This document shows, in pieces, positions 1 through 10,452 of a DNA stretch of 64,000 nt; the first letter of the stretch is position 1, and the number at the start of each line of letters is the position of its first letter. A program made the translations under genes and the position numbers. The DNA lies in assembly GCA_020205615.1 (NCBI GenBank), contig JAINUW010000482.1:603501-667500 (forward strand), read 5' to 3'. Origin of the DNA: Panax quinquefolius (taxonomy: Eukaryota; Streptophyta; Magnoliopsida; Apiales; Araliaceae). The notes under the pieces were generated by a model, which saw only the letters and a list, made by a program, of their open reading frames with translations, made no database searches and was not told the DNA's origin.

Positions 1-1471
1 TGTATAAACAGAACATGCTCATATTGAACAGTTCAATCACGTAAGCGATTCATATCATAGAAACACCAGAAGTGTTCACATCAGGCACAAGGCCTCATTC
101 ATTCTAACACCTTGTACAAATATCACACATTCGCACATATACAAAACTTCTCAAGTTCAACATCTGAGAAGTTTTAGAAACTAACATTCATTTGAAATAT
201 GAATGAAGTTAGGAAACTTGCCTTACGCACAGCTATAACTTATAGTTTATGCTGAACTGCTCATTCCAATTCCTATGTAGCACATAAGGAAATAACACAT
301 ACACCAATTAGTCATATACTTGACTTTACACATTGGTTTACTTAACTTTACTTCTTAGGGTTCACGTTCTTATAAACTAAGTTTACGCGACCAACATCCT
401 TTACCGGTTAACGGTTTCATGACATACGGAGATGTCTTACTTAATACGTTCATCATCTTTGATGATTTACATTCTTATCTTCTTCTTATAACTCTCCTAG
501 GACTCAGCACACATCGTGTCTCTACTAGTAGTCCATATGGTACTCTAAGTGGTTTCCCACAAATGACCAACAAACAAGTTCCCGTCTCATCTACACTGCC
601 TATAACAGTGAGTTAGATCGGTTGCCAGTTTCGTATATACCTTCGCTCTCTAAAGGAATTGTTTAGCCCAGCTCCCATATGTCAACCATCAAAGGTTACG
701 ATTGTACCACAACCTAAACTTATCTTAACTTATACGAACTATTAACTATAATGTTCGTTAAGTCAATTTCTTATTCCTTTTGGCTTTCAGGACTCATTTT
801 TATCCAACTCACATTCGGCTTTCATTAATCTTATTACCATTCGATACGGCTTTCTCGATACCATTCATATGTTCTTACTACCTTTGTCAACGTCTGTGTC
901 ATACAACCAGGGTATACTTAGCACGTTCGTCCAACGGGAATACGATTCACGAGGATCGTTTACGTATTCAACATTCACGTTGCTCGTCTCTTAATCTCTC
1001 ATTCAACCTTTACTCGAGGTTTTAATTGCTTTTGATCGTTATCCATCCCATGAACCCCATGTTCATTATATTTTCTTAATGTCGAAGCCATACAGATCAT
1101 TGTATACTAAGACCGATCGTTCATCGCAACAATGTTGTGTTCACAGCGTCTATACGCTTTACATTCATCTCGCATTACTATAACATAACATCGAAATGTT
1201 ATTCATTACCCTCATCACTCAACGTCTAAGGAATAACAATTATAGCAATCCCTCACATTCGTTTATCGCGACTACGGTCCCCAGATATCGGTTCTGTAAC
1301 CCGCATTCACCTTCTTTTAATCTCGTTTAATCTTTTTGTTCAACCTTCATTAAAGGTTTAATACACTCGATTAAGTGTTACATTAGTTGAACTACATGTT
1401 CATATTTCTTTCTTACACATCCCCCAGCAGTTGTGCACTTAAAAGCTCATTACTGGCCTTTTTCCCTGTAC

Positions 1472-1592
1472 TTGCGCTGCGGCGCGACTCTCTCCACTAA
1501 GACTCGCGCTGCGATGCGAGTTAGCAGTGTCTGGCCCTCCAGTCTGGTGCTGCAGTGCCACCTTACAAGGCATGTCTGGCGCCGCGGTGCCA
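1472..1592. repeat. Four GC-rich 16-nt imperfect palindromes in the LTR
   Basis: Four 16-nt units sit at 1472, 1504, 1545 and 1577 (for example TGGTGCTGCAGTGCCA and TGGCGCCGCGGTGCCA). Each folds as a 6-bp stem, with G.T wobbles and in one unit a mismatch, around a 4-nt loop. The outer stem bases change in step between units. They form a GC island in otherwise AT-rich DNA. Confidence 0.65.
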
Positions 1593-2069
1593 AGTCCTTC
1601 TTCTCGAAAATTTTTCTAAGAATTAACTTCGTTTTGAGACACTTACTTTCCAATCTCATAACTTCTTCATTATAACTCGGAATGAGGTCATTCCAAAGCC
1701 ATTTTCTTCCTTATCTTACGTACTTCGATTACCCATGGACAAAACTTTGTTCTAAATCCGTTAACATTCCATTGAATTGGCTTAATCTTCGTTATTCGTT
1801 CATTTTATGTTATTAACGTTCTTCATTTGTTCGTCCGTAATTCGGTCCTCCGAACTCGGAACTCGTTCATTCTTGAATCCACGACTCACGTTTTATACGT
1901 TCTCTTACATTCTTATGAAAACGTACACGTTCGGGTTCATTTACTAACTTTCTATTTCTCGTTCATCTTTTACGAATTTTCTCCATAACTTCGTTATAGC
2001 TCAGTTTAATCCATTCTTCATGAACGTTACTACCGTTCCTAACCAAGCAATAAGCATCTAACTTATATG

Positions 2070-2180
2070 CGATGGTTTTAAACTTATCCATCAACAACAA
2101 TTATACTACGATGGTTTTAAATTTGTCCATCAACAACATTCTTCGTGTTCTTCGCGTGTTCTTCGTGTTCTTCATTTGTT
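2070..2180. repeat. 39-bp direct repeat followed by a TTCTTCGTG-type short tandem
   Basis: GATGGTTTTAAA plus flanking sequence occurs at 2071 and again at 2110, a 39-bp period with few differences. It is followed by several copies of a TTCTTCGTG/GTGTTC word up to about 2180. It lies downstream of the LTR TATA box in minus orientation. Confidence 0.7.
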
Positions 2181-2575
2181 CTGCATTTTTAATATATATT
2201 TTGGATTACGATTTTACTTTTTCTTGGAATTTGATGTTATAGAACACCATTCCTTACTTAATTCACCTACTCATTCATATAATCCACTCGGATCGTTCAA
2301 AATCCTTACGAATCTTACACTTCCTTAAGAAATTTATAAACTAAATTTCTAATTTCTTATTACTTCATTTTCTTACTATTTCAACCATATGAAATCATTT
2401 CTAACATCATTTACTCCTTATTCTTATTAAGCTATGTTTTTGACATATAAACTAAAAGAAAATTTATAGAAGACTAGGTTTCCGGATTACCTCTCTTCCT
2501 TAATCTTCCTCCGTCGGACAAAGCGTGCTCTCGGCAAGCTTTACTCTTCCTTTTCCTTCTCATCTCCCATCCGAA

Positions 2576-2594
2576 CTCTCTCTCTCTCTCTCTC
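2576..2594. repeat. CT/GA microsatellite in LTR
   Basis: An uninterrupted CT run (GA on the transcribed strand) about 50 bp downstream of the minus-strand TATA box, where an LTR 5' untranslated leader would start. Confidence 0.85.
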
Positions 2595-2640
2595 AAAGTG
2601 GTAAGATTTTTTAAAATCCCAAAACAATGAAGTTAGCTTC

Positions 2641-2650
2641 CTATTTATAG
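2641..2650 (-). promoter_or_regulatory. LTR TATA box CTATAAATAG (minus)
   Basis: The plus strand reads CTATTTATAG. On the minus strand this is a consensus plant TATA box at the expected place between U3 and R of the LTR that starts at 3521. It supports the minus orientation of that LTR. Confidence 0.55.
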
Positions 2651-2726
2651 ATTTTCAAGGCTAGGGGTATTTTAGTCATTTTGTCCCCCTTAACCTCCTT
2701 ACTATTCAAAACATAAGGACCAAGTT

Positions 2727-2830
2727 TACTTGGCCTCCACACTTACTTGGCCATTAAGTCTACTTAGCCACTAAGTTTACTTAACTCTTAAGTTTACTTA
2801 ACTCTTAAATTTACTTACTCATTAAGTAAT
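2727..2830. repeat. About 20-bp degenerate tandem repeat
   Basis: Five or more copies of a roughly 20-bp unit built on AAGTTTACTTAACTCTTAAG / ACTTACTTGGCCATTAAG lie just upstream (minus strand) of the LTR TATA box, in a position suited to U3 enhancer-type repeats. Confidence 0.65.
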
Positions 2831-3521
2831 TTATCCTTACTATTCCACCTCCTTACTATTCACGTAGCTTCCCTTGGAAGCTTCGTGGTTCCATCTTTCG
2901 GGTTTCGTCTGACAGTATTAAAAACTGTGATTCTCGGAATCCAAATATTTTTGAATATTTCGTCTTTCCTTTACCGATTAACTTTTACGTAATCTTCGGA
3001 TTTCTGAAAAACTGAAAAACCCTTTTCCACGATAAGCGTTTTCCTTCACGTTTTCCCCTAACATAGCTAAACGAGTGAAAAGTACATAACAGTACTTTTC
3101 GTTATTTTTATTTTATCCGATTTCTGCACGTTTTTCGAGAAAAACTTTTATCGACGTACTTAACTTTTCTCTATATATTATCGTCAAATCTTTCGATGGA
3201 ATGTCATTTCGACATACCGAACTCTCAGAAAGGGTAAGGTTATTCAAACCCTAACCCTTAGGATTTCGTCGGGTGAATAGTGCCTATTTCGTCTTTTTCT
3301 CTAGAAATATTTTGTTCCCTAAATTTTTTTATTTTCGTCTTGAAAATTCTTACTCGTTCAGTCTAGCTCGTGGCGAGAATCCTCCCGATTAATAATCATC
3401 CTAGCTTCTAGAACGATTAATAAACACAGCACAAAATAGCATTTAATAAAAATTTATTTTATTAATTACTAATTCTTTAAACTTAAATTCTAGACAATTC
3501 AATTTTCTGGGTTGTCACAGT

Positions 3522-4967
3522 GAAGATGGTAGCTGGACTTAAGCAGGTGAGGAGGGGACTTAGAGGATCAATGAAGTTGTAAAGTGAAAAAGAAAATAAA
3601 TGAAGAAGAAGAAAGTAGCAGACAATGACAATAAAGAAGCAAACACGAATTTAGTATGCGGTGATGTGATGGTACAATGCTATTGCCATATAGCCTAGTC
3701 ATGGCGCGCCCGTGCCAGAGGAATTACAGAGGTAGACAGGCTACCGCGCAGCCGCGCCTCATTAACAAAGGGCCATGCACTCGGTAATAACACCTACAGC
3801 GCGCCTGCGCCCGAAATCCCTTACATCATCGCGTGGCCGCGCCAGTCATAATTATTTTAAAATGCTAACTTTTGTAATTTGAAAGGTGAAAGTGTGTTTG
3901 CTATCTACAGAAGATTTGGTTGGTTACCAGGGACGTAGTATTCAGTTTTTATTTTTACTATTATTAGGTTTTGTTTTTTTCTAAGGAGAGTTGAAGCATT
4001 TCCTTTATTACTTTGAGCTTCTCTCTCTAGAAGATTACTCGTAATTATTAGTTTTCATTATGGTGAAGATTGTGGATTTGAACAAACTTGGAAACAGACT
4101 TTGCAGCAAGGATTATCATATTTGATTCCTCATTTCTCTTATATTTCTTGTTTGTATTTTTTATTTCAATGTTTTGCTTCAATCCCATAATGGTTGTTGA
4201 TTCAGAAATGAACTAACTTCCATTATGGGATTTTAATGTGTAGTCCATATTTGTATTCCAGTATGTGAAGTCTGTATGTTTAATATTGGAATGCCCATCT
4301 TGGTTGTGCTAAATGATTGAATGCTTGATCACCATTCACACTAATTTCTTGTATGGAATTGGAAAATGAAATATAAGTATAGATTAGACCATGTTGGCAT
4401 ATGTTCATGAGACTTATTTATATTTGGTTTTGTAATTCGTGACCCGAATAGGCATATACCGGTTCACCATGTGTAGTCATTAATGGAGTTTGTGCTTAAA
4501 TCATAATTGTTGCAAATTCACATAGATATGTAGTGGGTTTGGTAATTGTGATGCTTACATAAATTCTATCACTTGTGGATTTTGTGTAATTTGGACATAG
4601 TTCATTGAACGGTGGTTATGTTCCACTTTTGTGCTCTTGACTAGCTTTCCATATTAAATAATTAGGCATAACATGAGGCATGCATTTTGGATGAAACATT
4701 AAATGATATTAGGATATCATTTATCTACAATTTGATTACCTTCCTTCAGTATTTAGTATTTTCGTGTTGATAATTATTTTAGATATAAATTTAATTGTTG
4801 AATGATCGTTTGAGCATATAGAAATAGTGATTAGGTTGTTGCATGATAGTTTAGACTTATTCACCTTTCTCCGTGGGATCGACACTTTCTTACTCTGTAC
4901 TACTTATTGACATGTGTATACTTGCATGAGTTAGAGTCTGTTTTGTTAAACCGAAATGGAGGCAACA
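3522..4967 (+). mobile_element. Athila-type LTR, 5' end missing, inside copia LTR
   Basis: This is alignable with the LTRs of the complete Athila element at 29699-41655: the block around the inverted CCCATAATGG...CCATTATGGG pair (about 4187-4236 here, 30474-30520 there), the LTR 3' end GGAGGCAACA, and the preceding ACTTGTTGACC-like tract. The first 150 bp or so of the LTR are missing because the minus-strand LTR at 1-3521 abuts it. There is no PBS after 4967; copia LTR sequence resumes directly. It is therefore a solo or truncated LTR nested in copia A's 5' LTR. Confidence 0.7.
3703..3843. repeat. Four GCGC-NNCC-GCGC mini-hairpins in Athila-type LTR
   Basis: Modules at 3703-3716 (GGCGCGCCCGTGCC), around 3746-3757, 3799-3810 and 3831-3842 each form a 4-5 bp GC stem round a 4-nt loop (GCCC, AGCC, GCCT, GGCC). 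They are separated by AT-richer spacers. Confidence 0.65.
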
Positions 4968-5472
4968 TGTAATTATTTACTCAAAGGTTCTTTTATAATT
5001 AATGTTGAAATCTATATTATCTAGATAGTCGTTAATCACTAGGTAGGCTTATCCCTATTGTAGAATAAATATTATTTATTTAAATAAATTAATAGTTTAA
5101 TTTATTTATTTAAATAAAATTAGAATTATTCTAATTGATTTATTCACAAACGGTTTAATATGGAGAACCTAAAGGGTCACACCATAAAAGAAAGAATAAT
5201 TATTTATGAAGTTAATGGCATAATCGTAATAATATGTTAAGTGTATTTAATTTAATCTACGGTGATAGAATAAATTAAATAGCTTAATATTTATTATTTA
5301 ATATTTTGAAATATTAAATATATAAATTAATAAGAGAAGTCTTATTAATATTATAATAATTATTATTATTTTAACTTCTAAAGAGTTGGAAATTAATTTA
5401 ATATAAGTACTCTCATTTATTCCTAATAAGATTAGGAGACTAATTAATTTATTCCTAATAAGATTGGGAGCA

Positions 5473-5500
5473 TAATTAATTAAAGGAGTTTAATTAATTA
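5473..5500. repeat. 12-bp stem, GGAG-loop hairpin in copia LTR
   Basis: The arms TAATTAATTAAA and TTTAATTAATTA enclose the loop GGAG with no mismatch. The copia B 5' LTR has the same hairpin with a G.T wobble (about 41975-42000). The GGAG loop is the one used in the leader hairpin array. Confidence 0.75.
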
Positions 5501-5542
5501 AAATAAACTCAATTCCTTAATTGTTAAGGAGGGTTGCCCACA

Positions 5543-5552
5543 TATATAAATA
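5543..5552 (+). promoter_or_regulatory. Copia LTR TATA box
   Basis: TATATAAATA followed by AGAGAAGTCTTAT, about 450 bp before the LTR end. The equivalent sites CTTTATAAGA (42091) and TTTATAAAA (59020) keep the same downstream AGGAGTCTTA, so the site is shared by all copies. Confidence 0.55.
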
Positions 5553-5999
5553 AGAGAAGTCTTATTATGGGTGAGGGTGGTTGACACTTTCACAAAACAC
5601 GTGAATACGTAATTCTAATAGTTGGGAGAGTACACTCTTTCTATGAGAGATAGAAAAACTAGGGTTTTGTCAAATATCCATCTTCTTGAATCTTTCTTCT
5701 TCCTTGGTGGATCACCTCTAGAGGCCAAACACTTGGGTGACTAACATTGATCAAAGGAAGGAACCAAATCCGGTGGATTCAAGTTGAACGCGAAAAGCAT
5801 TTGGAGGTGAACTTGTACCTGAGAAAGCTCGAATCTTCAAGGGTATAATTCTTGTTCTTTATCTTTTCGTTTAATTAATAATTGTGCATAAAGGATGATT
5901 CGGGTTTATGGTTTGTAAAATTTGTAAAACTCTATTTTTCTATGCTTCCGCTTACTTTGTGCAATTTGATTGTGTTCATGAATCTTACAAACCTAACAG

Positions 6000-6012
6000 T
6001 GGCATCAGAGCC
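6000..6012 (+). other. Copia A primer binding site TGGCATCAGAGCC
   Basis: One base after the LTR end CCTAACA. It differs by one base from the common plant copia PBS TGGTATCAGAGC, complementary to the 3' end of initiator tRNA-Met. The same sequence occurs at 42520 in copia B. Confidence 0.88.
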
Positions 6013-6183
6013 AAACATTTATGCTAATTATTAATTGTTCAGATTTGATATGTATGTTGATGTGTGTTTATAACAACTTTTTTGGTCATAATTATTGGTA
6101 TAAATCATGTTTTTGGAGAAAAACTGTACAATTCGCGAACTAAAAAAAATAGGTTCGGAGATTTAGCATATTTCACACTTTCA

Positions 6184-6186
<3 letters not shown>

Positions 6187-6248
<62 letters not shown>

Positions 6249-6250
6249 TT
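6187..6250. repeat. (CA)n(TA)n microsatellite
   Basis: A compound dinucleotide run of CA then TA in the leader. The HTHTHT/IYIYIY peptides it encodes are artefacts. Confidence 0.95.
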
Positions 6251-6326
6251 TTTTGATTTTTAATAAGATAAAAGGTTTATTTTAATTAAAATTAAATTAA
6301 ATGTTTATTTCAGTAATTCTATTTTA

Positions 6327-6926
6327 AAAATAAAGGAGTTTATTTTGATTTGGAATTGGATTAAAATAAAGTTGTTTATTTTAATTGAAATTGGAATCCA
6401 CGTTTGTTTGAATAAAAGAGTTTATTCAAAAGTTTTATAATAACTTGAAATTGGATTTTATATTTGTTTGAATAAAGGAGTTTATTCAAAAGTTTTATTT
6501 TAATTGGAATTAGATTCCATGTTTGTTTGAATAAAATAGTTTATTCAAAAAAGGTTTTATATTAACTTAGTGTTGAATTTCACGTTTGTTTGAATAAAAG
6601 AGTTTATTCACATATAGAATTGAATTCCATGGTTCCTAGAAGAAAGGAGTTTATTCACATATGGAATAGGATTCCATGTTTCATAAAATTAATGGTGTTT
6701 AATTTTAATAAGGAATATGATTCAACATATTTTAATTTTTCTAGGAATTTTAAGTTAAAATAAAGGAGTTTATTTTGTACTTGAAATTGGATTCCTTGTT
6801 AATTAAAATAAAGGAGTTTATTTTGATTGGAAATTTGATTAAAAATAAATGAGTTTATTTTTATTCAAAATTGGATAAAATAAAAAATTTATTATGATTT
6901 TGATTAAAAATAAAAGAGTTTATTTT
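6327..6926. repeat. Array of at least 11 hairpins with GGAG/AGAG-type loops
   Basis: Hairpins lie at 6327-6346, 6361-6384, 6407-6430, 6467-6490, 6526-6549, 6591-6610, 6684-6707, 6757-6776, 6805-6824, 6841-6862 and 6907-6926, with decayed ones near 6640 and 6885. Stems are 8-10 bp; loops are GGAG, AGAG, ATAG, TGAG, GTTG or TGGTGT. Arms differ between units (TTTGAATAAA/TTTATTCAAA, AAAATAAA/TTTATTTT, TAAAATTAA/TTAATTTTA) yet remain complementary. Part of the array has a 60-bp period. Copia B has only one such hairpin at the equivalent place (about 42896-42920). Confidence 0.85.
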
Positions 6927-7479
6927 GTTTCAAAATTAGATTTTATGCTAATTAAAATTGCCCATTAAATTAATATCAATGTAGATATTGAATGTTTATT
7001 ATTCATGAGATAAATGTTATTTATTGATGCATATGTTGATATGTATGATAATAAATGGGATTGATTATGGACTATTGACAAATGTGATTGGATTTTATTT
7101 TAGTTGGATGCATGAATGTATGTGTTTTATTAAATGGGGTCTGCGTACCTCGTCTTCTCTAAATTTGCTTAATGTAAATTCTATCTCCCTCTTATGTACT
7201 TCCCATTGACTATTGATCAAGGTTTCTATTTATTTTAAATAGTTTTGTAATAGGAATAGTTAGAATTATTTTGAAGAATTGGATATCAAGGAGCAAGGAG
7301 CGCTTGAAGACCCGTTTGTAATGGAGCCCAGGATTTAAATATAATAGTTATATTTAAATTTAATTCTTGCACCCTAGTTTTGACCTTTTGGTTCCTTTGG
7401 TGGCTATAGTGAACCAAACTAGAATAAAGTCCATAATCAATCCAGGTAGAATATAGAATTCTATATGCGCATGCTTATA

Positions 7480-7480
7480 C

Positions 7481-7512
<32 letters not shown>

Positions 7513-7555
7513 TATGCAAACATGCTTTGCATGTTGATTAATATGACACATATTT

Positions 7556-7621
<66 letters not shown>
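7480..7621. repeat. TA and TG microsatellites in copia A leader
   Basis: TA runs near 7482-7506 and 7558-7578 are followed by a TG run to 7621. Several overlapping short frames here are microsatellite artefacts. Confidence 0.95.
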
Positions 7622-7622
<1 letters not shown>

Positions 7623-8332
7623 ATACATGCTAAACAAGATGAGACAAATAATAACAAACCCCTCAAAGATTTTATATTAAGTTCTAAGCATTCAAAGATA
7701 TTTGAAATATCGAACGTCACCTTAAAAATAATAGAGTATCAATTAATTATTATTATCAGTTTGTTGTGTCACCGCAAGGCTTATCTTAATTTTTTAAGAT
7801 GTTAATTTTATCACATTTGATGCTTATAAAGAAAATTGAACAATGTTATTTTGTTGTGTCACCACAAGGACAATGTTTTTCTTTTTTGAATACATGGAGT
7901 GCTAGGTTGGACTTAACTTATATAATTTTGATTCGGATGTGCCACCACTTGATCAAAATAATCTAAGAGGCAAAATAAAAGGACTTACATGATGATTTAA
8001 TTGACAAGAGTTGTCAACCTATTTATTTATATATAGTTTGTTGTGTCACCACAAGGCTATATATATTTAAAATGGGATCCTTATTCTCACTAGCAAATCT
8101 TTAACTAGATTTTGCCAAACTATATAAGTGAGGGTAATATAGTTTGATGAAAATAGTGGGAGATACCAATTTAAAACAAGACCTAAATTATTTTGGTAAT
8201 TAATAAAAGAATATATGATATAATGTTGTAAAATTACAAATTCATTTATAGAATTTTACAATGTCTAAATTACTATCACCGCGAAATATATTAGATTTTA
8301 ATTAATCGGGCCAAATTAAACGGATTGGTAAA

Positions 8333-9080
8333 GGAATTTGAGAATAGTTCTCACGGCTGAAAAGCTATCGTATGTCCTTAATATGCCTATCTATGCAATG
8401 GTTGTAGACAATGCCTCTGAGGAAGACATTGCTGCTTTTAGAAAGTGGCAAGATGATGCAAAGTTGGCTTAATGCATCATGCTCGCATCCATGAGTAACG
8501 AGCTTCAGCGTCAGCATGAAACTATGGACACATCAAGTAGTTGATGGTGAGGAAAGTAGGACCGATAGATATCAGATATCTAAGGAGCTCTTCCGATCTA
8601 GAATGATCGATGACACTACAGTACAGATAAAAGTCCTTAACATAATCAATTTGATTGATCAATTAGGACAATGGGTTTTGTCATGGATGGAGAGTTGAGC
8701 CAAGATTTGATCTTGCACTGACTCCCGGACTCCTTTCACAATTATTGTGAATTTTTCATATGAACAAGCTGGATATTAGCTTCGCTGATTTGCTTAACAT
8801 GTTTTAAAATATTGAGAGTCACTTTCCAACCAAGAAAGACCAAGTCTTACTGGTAGGGGTCAAAGGATCTTCTAAAAAAAGAACAATTCTAAGAAGGTAA
8901 ATAGAAAGGCAAAAATAAAGGATAATAAGAACAAAATTGATACGGATAACAAAGGAGTTTGCTTCCACTGCAATAAGCCTGGACACTAAAAAGAAACTAC
9001 AAGAAGCATCTTGCAGAGGCTAACCAGAAGAAGCTTAGTGAAGTTTCAATTACAAATACAATTTTGTTTATAATTTAAAA
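8333..9080 (+). pseudogene. Copia A gag remnant
   Basis: Conceptual translation gives the copia Gag start LRIVLTAEKLSYVL near 8335, then AFRKWQDDAKL, CIMLASMSNEL, and near 8680 a block equal to copia B GFVMDGELSQDL. A zinc-knuckle remnant CFHCNKPGH lies at about 8960 with the rest destroyed by a stop. The frame shifts repeatedly and several stops interrupt it; short A-rich stretches replace the Lys-rich C-terminus. Gag would form the virus-like particle core. Identity is clear from collinearity with 50362-51165; it is certainly non-functional. Confidence 0.75.
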
Positions 9081-10235
9081 TAATTTTTTCTTTAAGTCAA
9101 GGTTCTACTTGGGTATTGGATACCGACATTAGTTATCATAAATATAGATTTATTAAGGGACCAAGCAAAAGTAGAAAGTTAAACAAGAGGCAAGTAATCC
9201 TATGTGTGGAAATGAAGCAAAGGTTGCTGCATTAGACAAAGAAACTTATTGTTTAGAATTACCTACGGGAAAGTCTATTAAGTCAATAAGTTGTTATTGT
9301 ATTTGAGTTCTCGTTAGAAACATTGTTTCCATTTTTTGTTGTTGGACAATGAAATCTTTGGTATTATATTTAAGAACAATTGTTGTACTATTTATAATAA
9401 TAATGTTTTGTATATAACTAGAATATTAATTAATGAATTATGTATACTTGACTTACGTGAAAAATTATTTTGTAAATTGAACAAACTAGTATAAGAAAAG
9501 AAGATGATCGTTCAAAGAGTTTAATGTGTGTATTTGTGGAAATCCAAGTGTGAATTATTTGAAAGGTTCAAAGAATTCAGAAGTGAAACAAATTGGCAAA
9601 GTATTAAGATTCTTTGATTAAATCAAGGAATAAATACCTGTGCAATAAGTTTCTAGATCATCTCAAATGGTTTTCTCATAATGGACACCTCCTGATATGC
9701 AATAATTGATTGATGTATCTGCAAGGAAAAATTGTACCTTGTTGGACATGGTACGGTCCATAATGATTTTATCGACATTTCAATATCTTCCTGGGGTCAT
9801 GCCCTAGAAATGGCTGCATATCTACGAAAAAGGTAACCTCAAAATTTGACCCCAAGACTCTATAAGAGTAATGAACAGGGAGGATTCCTAATCTTAAGTA
9901 TGTTAAGATAAGGGGTTGTCCGGCTTATATGAAAAAGGTTTCAAAGGATAAGCTTGGGACAAGATTTGACAAGTACAGATTTGTGGGACATCCTAAAGTA
10001 AGTTTAGGGTATATGTTCTATAATCCTACTTAGCAAAAGGTGTTTGTTGTGAAACATGATACCTTCTAAGATAAAGGTGTTTATCATTAAAGGGGCTAGT
10101 GGGAGGATAATAGATCTTGAAGAGTTCAAGAACCACAAAGAACTATACATCAAATAAGAGGAAGTTGTAGATAGAACTATTGTACCACAACCGAATCGTA
10201 AATCTGGAATAGTACTGAAGATACCTGGGAGGTAT
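9081..10235 (+). pseudogene. Copia A protease-integrase remnant with internal deletion
   Basis: The protease site survives as WVLDTD near 9112; the catalytic D-T-G triad has lost its Gly. The sequence then follows copia B up to the equivalent of about 51580 and jumps, near 9515, to the equivalent of about 55240. The HHCC finger and first half of the integrase core are thus deleted. Integrase-like remnants continue (VGHPK, FYNPT, EFKNHKELY) to about 10235, all with stops and frame changes. The deletion endpoints are inferred by comparison with copia B, not with a consensus. Confidence 0.65.
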
Positions 10236-10452
10236 GGATTCATCATGGATGATGATGATGAGGTATGTATCATAAAAGATGATGATCCAGTTACATATGA
10301 TGAGGTAAGAGTTGCAAACACTCAGAGAAATGGATTGAAACAAGCTTCTCAAAAATGGAACATTCGTTTTGATGAAACAAATCAAAAGAGTTTAATTTTA
10401 TCACAAATAAGAATGAACCTAGTGTGTACAAAAGGGTTAGTGGGAGCTTCGT
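10236..10452 (+). pseudogene. Copia A reverse transcriptase remnant, cut by a Tat LTR
   Basis: After an Asp-rich tract matching copia B near 55985-56030, a jump of about 400 bp leads to sequence equal to the RT core around GLKQAS.KWNI.FDET (56450 in copia B). The fragment ends at 10452 in the equivalent of VSGSSV, where the minus-strand Tat LTR starts. The rest of RT, RNase H and the 3' LTR of copia A are absent from the window. Confidence 0.7.

Larger units (their letters stand above)
1..3521 (-). mobile_element. Chromovirus-like Ty3/gypsy LTR, minus strand, cut by the window edge
   Basis: Read on the minus strand, the segment starts TGTGACAACCC at 3521, the usual start of long plant chromovirus LTRs. 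It has a promoter-like CTATAAATAG about 870 bp in, followed by pyrimidine-rich leader-like sequence. No coding ORF makes sense here; short open frames are chance. The other LTR and the internal region would lie left of the window. At 3521/3522 the sequence changes abruptly into an Athila-type LTR, so this unit probably inserted into that LTR or truncated it. The two other LTRs of this type, at 24975-28024 and 61137-63904, are also about 3 kb. The family call is inference from architecture; the left boundary is unseen. Confidence 0.6.
4968..5998 (+). mobile_element. Copia A 5' LTR (3' portion)
   Basis: From TTTACTCAAAGGTTC onward this matches the copia B LTR copies (29545-29698 plus 41661-42518, and 58430-59446). 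It ends CCTAACA immediately before a tRNA-type PBS. The 5' portion of the LTR must lie left of the nested Athila-type LTR, outside the window. It contains TATATAAATA at 5543-5552 and a long perfect hairpin at 5473-5500. Confidence 0.85.
6013..8332 (+). other. Copia A untranslated leader, 2.3 kb
   Basis: Between PBS and gag there is no credible reading frame. It holds a CA/TA microsatellite, a long hairpin array, TA/TG microsatellites and three copies of a TTGTG-NNNN-CACAA mini-hairpin (about 7762, 7852 and 8039). Parts of 6960-8330 match copia B's leader (42920-43776 and 49900-50361), including the CAAGGAGCAAGGAGCGC stretch at about 7289. Confidence 0.7.

Noticed and set aside
6000..6012. tRNA-like word TGGCATCAGAGCC as part of a tRNA gene
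   Set aside because: It is the complement of a tRNA 3' end used as primer site; no cloverleaf surrounds it. The same holds at 18835, 31260, 42520 and 48139.
6064..6285. Small frames with HTHTHT/VCVCVC peptides (also 7465-7720)
   Set aside because: CA/TG microsatellite translation; frames on both strands overlap.
6327..6926. Regular repeat array considered as CRISPR
   Set aside because: Plant retroelement context, no constant repeat with variable spacers, no cas genes; the units are palindromic and adjoin a PBS.
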